Source: Clostridiales bacterium (lineage in GTDB: Bacteria; Bacillota; Clostridia; Saccharofermentanales; DTU023). From it: 64,000 nt of DNA. The notes below the pieces were generated by a model that saw nothing but the letters and a program-made list of their open reading frames with translations, was not told the DNA's origin and did not search any database. Below, piece by piece: positions 39,439 through 49,202 of the stretch. The stretch's first letter is position 1. Every line of letters begins with the position of its first letter. Location of the stretch: contig SFFI01000009.1 of the NCBI GenBank assembly GCA_004556925.1, forward strand, positions 1-64,000, read 5' to 3'. A program made the position numbers and the translations under genes.

Positions 39439-40926
39439 ATGTTACGTGCAATACTGACCAGCCATATCAGCCAGGATGACCTTGCGACCCTAAGCCTACA
39501 GCTCAATGGGGCCTTAATTGGTCAGGCTGATGCGGCAAAATCGGGCAATCGGGTCATAAGCGGCAACCGGGAAATCCACCTGGTTGCTGGTTTTTATGCC
39601 AATACAGGGGATAGGGCAGAGCGGAGATATATCCAGGAGCAGAGTCGCCTGTTCAAGTTACTTTTTGCCGATTTGCAAACCCAGGGCCTGGCCGCTTTAC
39701 CTGCCTTGGCCCATAAACATTTCCCAGAGGCTGCTTTCCTCTTGATTGCCTCTGCGGAAATGGTTTTAGTCTGGCAGGATGCTCAAAAGGGTGTCTATTT
39801 ACTCAGACACAAGGAACTTTATCGCCTGCAGCCCACCCATCGCCCTAGGGGCCTTTGGCCTGAGGATTGGATGACCTATGGCGATTTTTATGCCTTTGTT
39901 CCTCAAGAAGAGGATCTTTTACTATTTTTAGCGCCGGAATTTGTAGACCGCTTTAAGCCGGAGCAGTTGGAAGATGTTTTTTCCTCCAAGCTCCAGCTCT
40001 TTTCTATGATGTCGGAACTCAACCGGCTAGGCCGGACCTATGGCTTTAACTTTGAGCAATCTTGGTTGGCCATGCAGTTCCAACGCTTGGAAGTCAACCA
40101 AATTTATAAGGACCATGCCAACGAGTTCCTCAGTGAAGAGGTGCGACGCATTGCCCGTACGGAGGATTTCACCAAGGCTATTCCGCGTTCCAAGGTATCT
40201 CGGGTTTTGCACGGTCAAGATCTTATTCCGGTTCGTGACCCTAAACCCCTGCTGAGGCCCGCTCCTTTAGGGCCCCGCCCGCCCAAGCCGGACCAAGCGG
40301 ACCGCCCACGCCTGGGTGACTGGCAACGCAATCGACAGGATGTCAGCCGTATTAATCTGATTAATGAAGAGGATCGGCAGAAGCGCCAGGCGATGCTGGA
40401 TACCTATGCCCAGCGGCGGGACCCCATGGATAATTATTTCGATAAGGTCCGGGAGTTTTCTTTTACCCCTCTCAAGGCCAAAATTCGGCAGCTACTTGGC
40501 AGATTTTTTAACCTCTGGCCTGGTCAGCCTTTTTTATCTAAGTTCTTTGCTAGCTCCTGCGTCCTTCTGCTCGTGCTCATCCTAGCACTGGGGGTGCAGG
40601 GCTTGACCCGTAAGCGGGGACAAGCAGAACCTATCCAAGAGCCAGAACCTGTGATGGTTACGGAGCTGCCCGACCGCAATGCTGTGGTTCAGGCCCCGTT
40701 AGAAACGAACCTTGAGGTCCAGCAACTTGTGACCGTTAATAACCTACAAATTCGCCAGGCCAAAGATCCCAGTTCTGCTCTGATTGCCTCGATTAAGCGT
40801 GGGGAAGTAGTAGTCCAATTGGCGCCTGAAGAAGATGGCTGGGTCTATGTCAGGGCAGATCAGGGGGTTGAAGGCTATGTCTATGCTTCCTACCTTTTTT
40901 CTCGAGAAACAGAAACGCGTGACTAA
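39439..40926 (+). CDS. Membrane protein with C-terminal SH3 domain
   Basis: A 495-residue protein, 11 bases after pfp. The N-terminal about 260 residues look like a cytoplasmic domain that recalls PP2C-like phosphatase folds, but I see no metal-binding Asp pattern, so no enzyme call is made. A linker rich in Pro and Arg leads to one membrane helix (CVLLLVLILALGVQGL, about 375) and an extracytoplasmic bacterial SH3 domain (about 425-490, VTVNNLQIRQAKDPSS to GYVYASYLF). It may sense or bind cell wall. Confidence 0.7.
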   Translation: MLRAILTSHISQDDLATLSLQLNGALIGQADAAKSGNRVISGNREIHLVAGFYANTGDRAERRYIQEQSRLFKLLFADLQTQGLAALPALAHKHFPEAAFLLIASAEMVLVWQDAQKGVYLLRHKELYRLQPTHRPRGLWPEDWMTYGDFYAFVPQEEDLLLFLAPEFVDRFKPEQLEDVFSSKLQLFSMMSELNRLGRTYGFNFEQSWLAMQFQRLEVNQIYKDHANEFLSEEVRRIARTEDFTKAIPRSKVSRVLHGQDLIPVRDPKPLLRPAPLGPRPPKPDQADRPRLGDWQRNRQDVSRINLINEEDRQKRQAMLDTYAQRRDPMDNYFDKVREFSFTPLKAKIRQLLGRFFNLWPGQPFLSKFFASSCVLLLVLILALGVQGLTRKRGQAEPIQEPEPVMVTELPDRNAVVQAPLETNLEVQQLVTVNNLQIRQAKDPSSALIASIKRGEVVVQLAPEEDGWVYVRADQGVEGYVYASYLFSRETETRD

Positions 40927-40994
40927 TAAGCGCTGGACAAGTCCTGGCCAATTGCGCTATGATGGCTTAGCTTTGAAAATTGAGCTTAAGAAAT

Positions 40995-41068
40995 GCGGGT
41001 GTAGTTCAATGGTAGAACATCAGCCTTCCAAGCTGAATACGAGGGTTCGATTCCCTTCACCCGCTCCA
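40995..41068 (+). tRNA. tRNA-Gly (anticodon TCC)
   Basis: A complete cloverleaf: acceptor GCGGGTG/CACCCGC, D arm GTTC..GAAC, anticodon stem TCAGC/GCTGA with loop CTTCCAA, T arm AGGGT-TCGATTC-CCTT and encoded CCA. It is 2 bases from tRNA-Arg. Confidence 0.97.
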
Positions 41069-41070
41069 AT

Positions 41071-41147
41071 GGGCGCATAGCTCAGCTGGATAGAGCAACG
41101 GCCTTCTAAGCCGTAGGTCGCAGGTTCGAATCCTGCTGCGCTCGCCA
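41071..41147 (+). tRNA. tRNA-Arg (anticodon TCT)
   Basis: Complete: acceptor GGGCGCA/TGCGCTC, D arm GCTC..GAGC, anticodon stem ACGGC/GCCGT with loop CTTCTAA, T arm GCAGG-TTCGAAT-CCTGC and encoded CCA. Confidence 0.97.
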
Positions 41148-41150
41148 GAT

Positions 41151-41176
41151 ACCCTGGAAAATATTTTCCAGGGTTT
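41151..41176 (+). terminator. Terminator after the tRNA pair
   Basis: ACCCTGGAAAAT and ATTTTCCAGGGT form a perfect 24-base palindrome (41151-41174) that runs into a T-run. Confidence 0.9.
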
Positions 41177-41213
41177 TTCTTATAGCCAGGGGAATCAGTA
41201 AAGAACACGCATA

Positions 41214-41222
41214 TGTTATAAT
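41214..41222 (+). promoter_or_regulatory. Extended -10 promoter of the topoisomerase genes
   Basis: TGTTATAAT is an extended -10 box 110 bp before the parE-like gene. No clear -35 box. Confidence 0.5.
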
Positions 41223-41330
41223 GCTTCAGGTTATGACGATCCCAGTGGTTCTGGCTTTAAGGCCAGCTTCCCGCTCATTTCAGCCTGCCCCTTCTAGGGC
41301 AGGATCCCGCCAAACACAGAAAGGTAGTAT

Positions 41331-43319
41331 ATGCCCAAAGCAGGAACGTACAATAATGAGAGTATCAGTGCGCTAAAAGGCGCAGACCGAGTACGCAAGC
41401 GGCCGAGTGTCATTTTTGGCTCAGACGACCTGGCAGGTTGTGAGCATTCCTTTTTTGAGATCCTCTCCAACTCTATCGATGAGGCACGCGAAGGCTACGG
41501 TAAGCTGATAACGGTTACCCGCTTTAAGGACTTTTCCTTAGAAGTTGCGGACGAAGGTAGGGGCATCCCCCTCGATTACAACAAGAATGAAGACCGCTAT
41601 AACTGGGAATTGGTTTATTGCGAGCTCTATGCAGGCGGTAAATATGACAATGTGAGTGGGGGCACCTATAAGTTTAGTCTGGGCCTCAATGGACTGGGTG
41701 CGTGCGCGACCCAGTATGCCTCAGAGTATTTTGACGTGTCCGTTTATCGGGATGGATTCCACTACGAACTGCATTTTGAAAAGGGCGAAAATATAGGCGG
41801 TCTGAAAAAAACACCCTATTCAGGTCAAAAACGCGGTACAAGCCAGCGCTGGAAGCCGGACAAAGAGGTCTTCACCGAAGTTGAAATTCCCTTGGACTAT
41901 CTGCAGCAGGTACTCCGCCAGCAGGCCATCATTAATGCGGGTATTAGCTTCCGCCTTATAGATGAAATTTCTGGCAAGTCCTATGACTATTACTATGCTG
42001 ATGGCATTAAGGGCCATGCCGAAGAATTATTGGGCCAGGACGCACTTTCGGAACTCGCCTATTTTTCAGGCGAAGGCCGGGGAAAGGACCGGCAGGACAA
42101 AGAAGAATACCTAGTTAAGGCGGAGGTGGTTTTTGCCTTCAGCAACCAGGATCCAGTGATCGAGTATTACCACAACTCCTCCTGGCTGGAATATGGCGGA
42201 TCGCCTGAACGCGCAGCACGGTCAGCCTTTGTGGCTGAATTTGATGCCGCCGCTAAGGCCCAGAATAAATACCTAAATGAAGAGAGCAAGATTTCTTTCA
42301 AGGATATTTCAGACAGCCTGGTCCTGATCATTTCTTCCTTTTCCACCTTCTCTTCTTATGAGAACCAAACTAAAAAAGCCATAAATAACCGCTATATCCA
42401 AGCCTTCCTTACAGAACTTTTGCGCAATCACCTCCGGGTATGGTTTATTGAGCACCAGGCAGAGGCCAACCGTGTCTTGGACCAGATCTTGGTCAATAAG
42501 CGGTCGAGAGAAAATGCCGAAAAACAAAGGCTGAATCTCAAGAAACGGTTGACAGGCCAAATCGATAATATTTACCACCGGGTCGACAATTTTGTAGATT
42601 GCCGGACCAAGGATGTGAATCGCCGGGAGCTCTATATTGTGGAAGGAAATTCTGCCCTCGGCTCAGTAAAGATGGCCCGAGACGCGGAGTTCCAGGCAGT
42701 AATCCCTCTAAGAGGCAAGATTCTCAACTGCCTTAAGGCCTCCTATAACCAAATTTTTAAGAATGACATCATTATGGATTTGATCAAGCTCCTGGGCTGT
42801 GGCATCCATATTGAAGGCAAGAAAAAGCGAGAAATCGCAGAATTTGACCTGGAAAAGCTACTCTGGGAGAAGATCATTATCTGTACGGATGCGGATGTAG
42901 ATGGATTTCAGATCCGCACCCTAATTTTAGCCATGTTTTATCGGCTGACGCCAGAATTAATTAATGAGGGTAAAATCTACATTGTGGAATCTCCACTTTT
43001 TGAGATTACCCACCAAGTTAAGGGGGTAGACCGGTCCTACTTCGCCTACTCTGACCAGGAGAAAAATCAGATTGTCGAAGGCTTGCCCAAAGGAAAAGTC
43101 CATATTCAGAGGTCTAAGGGCTTGGGCGAAAACGAGCCCGAGATGATGTGGCTTACAACCATGAATCCCGATACCCGACGGCTTTATCAAGTGTACCCGG
43201 AAGACCCGGCTAGCGCTGCTTCTTGCTTTGATACCCTTTTGGGCAATGACTTGGACAGCCGTAAGCAATATATAGCAGACCATGGCCATGAGTATATGGC
43301 CATGCTGGACGTGACCTAG
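41331..43319 (+). CDS. parE: Type IIA topoisomerase B subunit (ParE/GyrB-like, divergent)
   Basis: A 662-residue subunit providing the ATP gate and TOPRIM metal site. GHKL motifs are present: EILSNSIDEA (about 46), DEGRGIPLDYN (about 83) and LNGLGACAT. The TOPRIM motif reads EGNSALGSVKMARD instead of the usual EGDSAGG, while TDADVDGFQIRTL and the C-terminal SKGLGENEPEMMW are well kept. It pairs with the adjacent ParC-like gene. The changed EGDSAGG motif points to a divergent second topoisomerase rather than canonical gyrase. AAAGGTAGTAT precedes the ATG. Confidence 0.82.
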   Translation: MPKAGTYNNESISALKGADRVRKRPSVIFGSDDLAGCEHSFFEILSNSIDEAREGYGKLITVTRFKDFSLEVADEGRGIPLDYNKNEDRYNWELVYCELYAGGKYDNVSGGTYKFSLGLNGLGACATQYASEYFDVSVYRDGFHYELHFEKGENIGGLKKTPYSGQKRGTSQRWKPDKEVFTEVEIPLDYLQQVLRQQAIINAGISFRLIDEISGKSYDYYYADGIKGHAEELLGQDALSELAYFSGEGRGKDRQDKEEYLVKAEVVFAFSNQDPVIEYYHNSSWLEYGGSPERAARSAFVAEFDAAAKAQNKYLNEESKISFKDISDSLVLIISSFSTFSSYENQTKKAINNRYIQAFLTELLRNHLRVWFIEHQAEANRVLDQILVNKRSRENAEKQRLNLKKRLTGQIDNIYHRVDNFVDCRTKDVNRRELYIVEGNSALGSVKMARDAEFQAVIPLRGKILNCLKASYNQIFKNDIIMDLIKLLGCGIHIEGKKKREIAEFDLEKLLWEKIIICTDADVDGFQIRTLILAMFYRLTPELINEGKIYIVESPLFEITHQVKGVDRSYFAYSDQEKNQIVEGLPKGKVHIQRSKGLGENEPEMMWLTTMNPDTRRLYQVYPEDPASAASCFDTLLGNDLDSRKQYIADHGHEYMAMLDVT

Positions 43320-43344
43320 ACGGATGAGATGGAGGTAATCCAAG

Positions 43345-45627
43345 TTGGCTAAGAAAAAAATGGGCGGTCAGGCTAATGCGGCCGCTTCAGACAGAGAACT
43401 TCCTGCTTATCAAGCCTTTGCCGAGGGTGCTAATCCTGGTGAAACTGAGCTGGTAACCATTACGGATACGCTAAAGGATAACTACATGCCCTATGCGATG
43501 TCCGTTATTGTGTCCCGGGCTATTCCAGAAATTGACGGTTTTAAGCCCTCCCAGCGTAAGGTCCTCTACACCATGTACCGCATGGGCTTGATGCGGGACC
43601 AGAGAGCCAAATCGGCTGATATCGTAGGCCAAACCATGGCTTTCAACCCCCATGGCGACCAGACCATTTATGAAACCATGGTGCGCATGACCCGGGGCAA
43701 CGAGGCCCTGCTCCACCCCTGGATTGATTCTAAGGGTAACATGGGCAAGGTGTATTCCCGAGATATGCAATATGCGGCCTACCGTTACACGGAAGCCCGC
43801 TTGGATAAGTCTTGCGAGGCCTTGTTCCAAGGTCTGGAAAAGAATGCAGTAGACTTTGTCGATAACTATTCTGGAACCCTGCAAGAACCTGTGCTCCTGC
43901 CGGCGGCCTTACCCACCATTTTGCTCAATGCCAACCAGGGCATAGCGGTTGGCATGGCCTCTAATATCCCTTCCTTCAACTTAAGAGAGCTTTGTGATGC
44001 CACGCGGGCGCTGATTGAGGATCCTCAAGCGGATATTTTAGATATAATGCCAGCCCCAGACTTTTCGACAGGGGCATCCATTATTTATGACCGTGAGCAG
44101 ATGGCTTCCATTTATGAAACAGGGAGGGGATCTTTTAAGCTCAAAGCCAAGTGCCATATTACGAAGAAGCCTCTGCGGATAGAGATTTTAGAAATACCCT
44201 ATACCACGACTATTGAAGCCATCATTGAAGAGGTCAATAAAAATGTCAAAAATGGCAAGCTCAAGGAAATCGTGGATATCAGGGATGAAACAGACCTCAA
44301 GGGCCTGCGCATCACCCTGGACCTTAAGAAAAATTCAGACCCAGAATTCGTTCTGAAAAAGTTGTATGCCTTGACACCCCTAATTTCTTCTTTTGCCTGT
44401 AACTGCAATCTCTTGGTTGACAATAAGCCCGGCGTGCTGGGGGTGCGGGATATCCTTGGTGAATGGCTGTCCTGGCGTCGGATCTGCCTAGCTAGAGAGC
44501 TAACATTTGACAAGCAAAAACTCGAAGAAAAGCTACACCTGCTGAGGGCTTTAGAGGCGGTGCTTTTAGATATTGACCGGGCTATCCGGATTATCCGCCG
44601 GACAGAGAAAGAGGATGAGGTTGTGCCGCACCTGATGGCAGCTTTTTCCATTGATGAGGTTCAGGCAGAATATGTGGCAGAAATTAAACTACGCCATCTT
44701 AACCGTGAATACCTCTTGCGCCGTACCCAGGAGATCACAGCCTTAGAGGATCAAATCCATGATATCGAAGCCATCCTGCATGACGAGAAACGCTTAGACC
44801 AGTTGATTTCTACACAATTGAAAGGCTATGCCCAAAGCTATGGTAAGGACCGCAAAACGCAGCTGATAGCGGCGGAAAAACTCGAAAGTATTAAACTTGA
44901 GCCACAGATTGAAGATTATAATCTCAAGCTCTTTTTTACCCAGGAAGGCTATCTCAAAAAGTTACCGCTGACCTCACTGCGGTCTGCGGGAGACTTAAAG
45001 CTAAAGGATGAGGATCGGATTATCCAGGAGTTAGAAACGACCAATAAATCGGAAATTCTCTTCTTCTCAGATCAGGGAAACGTTTATAAACTTTTCTGCT
45101 ATGAAATTGATGACCATAAACCCTCGCAATGGGGGGAGTTTGCCCCCAATATCTTGGAGCTTGATCCTGGAGAAAAGATTCTCTTTATCCATGCCACCAA
45201 GGACTTTTCGGGCTTTTTACTCTTAGTCTTCGGGGATGGACGAATGGTCAAGGTCTCGGTGGATAGCTATGAAACTAAAAATAAGCGTAAAAAGCTGGTA
45301 AATGGCATTTATGGTGGTGCTCCCCTTAAGGCGCTTTTCTTTACCACGGAAGAGACTGGCAACGGAGATATGCTAGCGGTATCAAGCCAAAACCGGATGA
45401 TCCTCCTGGACACAGACTTAGTGCCCTATAAGAAGACCCGATCTTCCCAAGGTGTGCAGGCTCTGGGCCTTAAAGATAAAAACGTTCTGACGGAAGCTTC
45501 CTTGCTTTCGGCAGCCAAGGCGGAGGAATATGCCTATTATCGGGTAAGGACCCTCCCGGCCTTTGGACGTTTCATCAAGGATGACTTGCTGCAGGAAAGA
45601 CAGATGACTTTAGACTTGCAGGACTAA
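43345..45627 (+). CDS. parC: Type IIA topoisomerase A subunit (ParC/GyrA-like, divergent)
   Basis: A 760-residue subunit that cuts DNA through the Tyr in RYTEARL (about residue 153). It starts at a TTG after ATGGAGGTAA. The region equal to the quinolone-resistance region reads NPHGDQTIYET, so the usual Ser is Gln and the usual Asp is Glu. The C-terminal beta-pinwheel (about 530-750) is present but has no GyrA-box I can identify, consistent with decatenating ParC rather than supercoiling GyrA. Encoded 25 bases after the B subunit. Confidence 0.85.
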   Translation: MAKKKMGGQANAAASDRELPAYQAFAEGANPGETELVTITDTLKDNYMPYAMSVIVSRAIPEIDGFKPSQRKVLYTMYRMGLMRDQRAKSADIVGQTMAFNPHGDQTIYETMVRMTRGNEALLHPWIDSKGNMGKVYSRDMQYAAYRYTEARLDKSCEALFQGLEKNAVDFVDNYSGTLQEPVLLPAALPTILLNANQGIAVGMASNIPSFNLRELCDATRALIEDPQADILDIMPAPDFSTGASIIYDREQMASIYETGRGSFKLKAKCHITKKPLRIEILEIPYTTTIEAIIEEVNKNVKNGKLKEIVDIRDETDLKGLRITLDLKKNSDPEFVLKKLYALTPLISSFACNCNLLVDNKPGVLGVRDILGEWLSWRRICLARELTFDKQKLEEKLHLLRALEAVLLDIDRAIRIIRRTEKEDEVVPHLMAAFSIDEVQAEYVAEIKLRHLNREYLLRRTQEITALEDQIHDIEAILHDEKRLDQLISTQLKGYAQSYGKDRKTQLIAAEKLESIKLEPQIEDYNLKLFFTQEGYLKKLPLTSLRSAGDLKLKDEDRIIQELETTNKSEILFFSDQGNVYKLFCYEIDDHKPSQWGEFAPNILELDPGEKILFIHATKDFSGFLLLVFGDGRMVKVSVDSYETKNKRKKLVNGIYGGAPLKALFFTTEETGNGDMLAVSSQNRMILLDTDLVPYKKTRSSQGVQALGLKDKNVLTEASLLSAAKAEEYAYYRVRTLPAFGRFIKDDLLQERQMTLDLQD

Positions 45628-45692
45628 GCTTCGGCTGATAGTTTTTGCGCTTAACATGTAAACGGTATAGCTTCTTAGGAGGAGCGACTGAC

Positions 45693-47555
45693 TTGTTTAA
45701 ACAAAAAGATGACTACATTTATCCTCAAGCGAAAAGGCCTTGGCTATCCCGCAAAACTCTTCTGACCCTGGCTATTGTCTTGACCTTTATGGCCTTGATC
45801 TTAGGCCTGGTTTACTTCCGTCAAGCCCGGAATGAGCAGGCTGCCATGGGAAATTTTGAAAGGGCCTTGGCTGCCCAGGACTACGCGGCTGCCATGGACC
45901 TTTATTACCGGGTCCAAGACCAGGCGACTGACCAAGAACGGGAGCCCGCTGACCGGGGTCCAGCCCAAAGTATGCAGGTCGCCATGGAAAAAAAGGTTGC
46001 CGAATTAGTGGAGGCCAGTCTCCACCGTTTGGAAGCGGGGGAGCCCCTTAGCCCTGCCGAGAAATCCTGTATTGAAGACCTGCGCTTTTTATCTTCAATG
46101 CAGGTGATTCCCTTTTTGCGCGCAAAAACAGAAGATCTCTTAGATGGCAAGCTAGAGCCTAGCCGCTGGGAAAGCATGCTCCTGGCTTTTTCTGATATGG
46201 AGAATCTGCAGAACTACACCCAAGAGCTCTTAGGACAAAAGGACAAGCTCTTAGCCAAAATCAGTCAATTTGTGGAGGCAGGGGAGCTAGAGCAAGGAGA
46301 TAAGTGGCAGCTGACCTGGTCAGCCTGGGATGACTTAAGCCAAGACTTTGAGGGCTCGGCTTTTGCCAGGGAATATGCCTCTTTTCGCCTGTCCGCTTTC
46401 CAGGAAAGAGAGTATGCCCATTTGATGACCCTCACAGGTCAAATGATGGCTGCTGACCAATACTATACAGCCTATAACCTGCTTACCCTTATGCATGAAG
46501 TCTTCCCTGACCGCGCCGCCCTGGCTGAACGCTTGGAGGAGTGTAGTAAGCGCATTCCCTCAAGCATGGATACCTGGCAGGGCGATATTTTAGTTTTATC
46601 TCTCCGGCCTTTGATTGTACGGTCTGAATTGGCTTTTGGCCGCAGTACCGAGGCGGGCTATGCTCGGAGTTCCCTGATAAGCGGTCAGGAGTTTTTAAGC
46701 CTGCTGGATATCCTTTATCGTAACGACTATGTTTTAATCTCCAGTCGGCAATTTGAACCCTGGCCCCAGAAACGAGTTGAACTTAAAGTACCTAGCGGGA
46801 AAAAACCCGTGTTGCTTATTTTTGACCGCTGGCAATATTCTGTCCTAAACCAGGTTTCAGGCACAGCCTCTAAATTAAGCATGGGGGAGGATGGCCAGTT
46901 GCTTGCCCAAGCGGGGCTTTCTCAAGGCAGGGACTTAGATGCGATTCCCTTGCTGGAGGATTTTCTGACCAAGCATCCTGACTTTGCTTTTGACGGCGCA
47001 AAGGCTCTGATAGCTCTCAACCTCCAAGAAAACCTCTTAGGCTACGCAGTTACACCTGATCAGGTGGAGGCTAGTAAAGAAGCCTGGAAGCAAGTTGGGC
47101 AGACTTATCCTGAACTTACAGAAGAAGAAATACTGGCCCAAAGGGAGGAAGTATCTCAAGTGATGACCTATCTCGAAGACCAGGGCTGGTCCTTTGCCTC
47201 AGCGGGCTATGTGGGCTATGACACAGGTTCCCTGAGCTTAGATGATCTCGCGGCTGAGTTGGACCAGTGGTCGCAGTTGATGACCTCCTGGCTGCCAGAG
47301 ACCCCCTATTTTGTATTCCCAAACGGTTCCCATGTCTATAACCGGGAAGATAGTCTGGACCGTATGCTAGAGAGGGGTTTTCGCATATTTTTTGGTCAGG
47401 GCCCCAAGCCCTACCACTTTTATACGAGAGACTATGCCCACCTTGATGCACTGAGCCTGAACGGCTACAGCCTGTCTTCGTCAGATGCCTATTTAGCAGC
47501 AAACTTGTTAGGGGGCCAGGACATCCTTGATCATGGGCTCAGGGATGGAGATTAG
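45693..47555 (+). CDS. Membrane protein with degenerate polysaccharide-deacetylase-like domain
   Basis: About 620 residues from a TTG at 45693, chosen for AGGAGGAG 8 bases upstream. One N-terminal membrane helix (LLTLAIVLTFMALILGLVYF, about 26) is followed by a helical stretch and a C-terminal half (about 310-600) that recalls NodB-type deacetylases: a search-and-barrel pattern and FVFPNGSHVYNR, similar to the FAYPYG segment. The usual catalytic Asp and His pairs are not apparent, so enzyme activity is doubtful. Its end overlaps the end of the aspartokinase gene by 17 bases. Confidence 0.65.
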   Translation: MFKQKDDYIYPQAKRPWLSRKTLLTLAIVLTFMALILGLVYFRQARNEQAAMGNFERALAAQDYAAAMDLYYRVQDQATDQEREPADRGPAQSMQVAMEKKVAELVEASLHRLEAGEPLSPAEKSCIEDLRFLSSMQVIPFLRAKTEDLLDGKLEPSRWESMLLAFSDMENLQNYTQELLGQKDKLLAKISQFVEAGELEQGDKWQLTWSAWDDLSQDFEGSAFAREYASFRLSAFQEREYAHLMTLTGQMMAADQYYTAYNLLTLMHEVFPDRAALAERLEECSKRIPSSMDTWQGDILVLSLRPLIVRSELAFGRSTEAGYARSSLISGQEFLSLLDILYRNDYVLISSRQFEPWPQKRVELKVPSGKKPVLLIFDRWQYSVLNQVSGTASKLSMGEDGQLLAQAGLSQGRDLDAIPLLEDFLTKHPDFAFDGAKALIALNLQENLLGYAVTPDQVEASKEAWKQVGQTYPELTEEEILAQREEVSQVMTYLEDQGWSFASAGYVGYDTGSLSLDDLAAELDQWSQLMTSWLPETPYFVFPNGSHVYNREDSLDRMLERGFRIFFGQGPKPYHFYTRDYAHLDALSLNGYSLSSSDAYLAANLLGGQDILDHGLRDGD

Positions 47556-48426
47556 GGCCTACTACGCTTCCTTTATCTTCTGGATGGAAGGAGTTTTTGA
47601 CATATAGCTTGAGCTCCTGAGCTTGTAAGGGCCAAACGGCTTCGGGATGGAGGACACTTGCCCCTTGTTCTGCCATTTCTAACATCTGGCCATAACTAAG
47701 GTAGGGAAGGGGCTGAGCAGCGGGGTGTACTCTAGGGTCTGTGACAAAGACACCAGAAACATCGGTCCAAATCTCGCAGTCAGCTTGCAGGGCGGCAGAT
47801 AACCAGGCAGCGGTTACATCCGAACCTCCGCGGGACAGGGGACGGCGTTTGCCTTCAAAATCTCTTCCATAGAAGCCGGGTATTACTAAGAGATCATACC
47901 CCTCTAGTAGGGGCCAAAGCTGGTCGCGCACCCGGTTCAAAGAATCCTCATGCATGTGATAATGGTCGCCTATTTTATGGACCAAAATACCCGCTTGCCC
48001 CGCACCAACAAATTTTGCCCGATAACCTAATTTGCAAAGATAAGCTGCCATCACAGAGGCAGAAAAGACTTCTCCTAAGGCGATGAGGCCATCATAACGA
48101 TCCACACTGAGATCTTTTTCCTCTGCCTTTAGCCTCTCGCTGATACGTTGGCCATGTAGCATATCTGCTTGGCGAATCCCCAGTTCCTCGGTAATTTCTT
48201 GAAAGTGCGCTTCAATTTCTTGCCGTAGGAGAAGGGATTTTTCCTCGTCTTGAGAATAGGCTAGATCAATCAGGAGGTCCGTAATTTTACGGTCTTGGGG
48301 GAAGCGTTTGCCAGGGGCTGAGCAGACGCATATCCTGCGGTTAGAGTCAGCAGTTAGAATAGCCGCAGCTTGCCGAAACCGTGTGGCAGTTGCCAGAGAT
48401 GTTCCCCCAAATTTTGCGACTAACAT
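47539..48426 (-). CDS. Aspartate kinase, catalytic domain only
   Basis: A 295-residue kinase that phosphorylates aspartate, the first step to Lys, Thr and Met. It has KFGGTSLA at the N-terminus, a central LSRGGSDVTAAWLSAAL motif (about 199) and WTDVSGVFVTDPR (about 221). It stops after the kinase domain and lacks the ACT regulatory domains present in usual enzymes (about 400 or more residues). Feedback control by lysine or threonine would therefore be absent or supplied elsewhere. CTAGGAGGTTGGGC precedes the ATG. It is a lone minus-strand gene. Confidence 0.85.
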   Translation of the reverse strand: MLVAKFGGTSLATATRFRQAAAILTADSNRRICVCSAPGKRFPQDRKITDLLIDLAYSQDEEKSLLLRQEIEAHFQEITEELGIRQADMLHGQRISERLKAEEKDLSVDRYDGLIALGEVFSASVMAAYLCKLGYRAKFVGAGQAGILVHKIGDHYHMHEDSLNRVRDQLWPLLEGYDLLVIPGFYGRDFEGKRRPLSRGGSDVTAAWLSAALQADCEIWTDVSGVFVTDPRVHPAAQPLPYLSYGQMLEMAEQGASVLHPEAVWPLQAQELKLYVKNSFHPEDKGSVVGPNLHP

Positions 48427-48504
48427 TTGCCCAACCTCCTAGAGTAAAACGCGGTTTTCAAGCGCTTCATCATAGCATGATCCCCCCACCTCTGCCAGCT
48501 TCTT

Positions 48505-48513
48505 TGTTATAAT
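48505..48513 (+). promoter_or_regulatory. Extended -10 promoter before yqeG
   Basis: TGTTATAAT, an extended -10 element, lies 61 bp before the yqeG start. Confidence 0.5.
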
Positions 48514-48574
48514 TCAGCAGGCGGCAGCGTTAGTCAGTTGAGCTGAGCCTAGGCATTAAGAAGCGGAGCAGAGA

Positions 48575-49108
48575 ATGGCTAAATTATTTATACCAGATTT
48601 TTATGTTGAAGACCTCTTAGATGTAGATTGGACCTTTCTCAAGGACCAGGGTGTTCGGCACATTTATCTCGATATCGATAATACATTAGAGCTACATGGT
48701 GCCCGGCTAGCTGGCGACAGGACCCAGGAGATTTGCCGGGATATTTTGGATGCGGACCTAGGTCTTTCTGTACTCTCCAATGCGGCCACAGAAAGAGCAC
48801 GTGCTTTTTGTGCACCCCTGGGCCTTGACTATCTTGGGCAGGCAGCAAAGCCTTTGACCTCCCGTCTAAAAAGCCATATGCGGGGCTTGAATGTACAAGC
48901 TGAGGAGGTAGCCCTGGTGGGGGATCAAATCTTTACTGACCTCTGGTGTGCTAGGCGCTTAGGAGCCAAAGCCCTCTTGGTGCAAAGTCTGGGCGGTGAG
49001 GAAGGTTTCTGGCTACGGGTTAAACGCAAGTTAGAGAAATTTTTGGTGCTAATAGGCCAGGATCCGCGGAAAGCTCCCGCTTTGCCGAGGAAGCCTTCCC
49101 TTGCGTGA
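48575..49108 (+). CDS. YqeG family HAD-type phosphatase
   Basis: A 177-residue HAD phosphatase. Motif I is YLDIDNTLELHG (about 31), the Ser/Thr motif is SVLSNA (about 67), the Lys is in AAKPLTSR and motif IV is LVGDQIFTDL (about 113). YqeG belongs to conserved Bacillota genes usually near ribosome- or aro-related genes; its substrate is not firmly known. It is followed by efp. Confidence 0.88.
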   Translation: MAKLFIPDFYVEDLLDVDWTFLKDQGVRHIYLDIDNTLELHGARLAGDRTQEICRDILDADLGLSVLSNAATERARAFCAPLGLDYLGQAAKPLTSRLKSHMRGLNVQAEEVALVGDQIFTDLWCARRLGAKALLVQSLGGEEGFWLRVKRKLEKFLVLIGQDPRKAPALPRKPSLA

Positions 49109-49202
49109 GACGGCTCGATAGCATAGAATATGACAAGTTTATTAGATCGAAAAACGACCCATAATTGGCCCGGCCTTTTATGGTTCAAGCCTAGGAGGAT
49201 TT

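Noticed and set aside
41020..41208. Minus-strand open frame across the tRNA pair
   Set aside because: Its product is a well-known spurious translation of tRNA genes.
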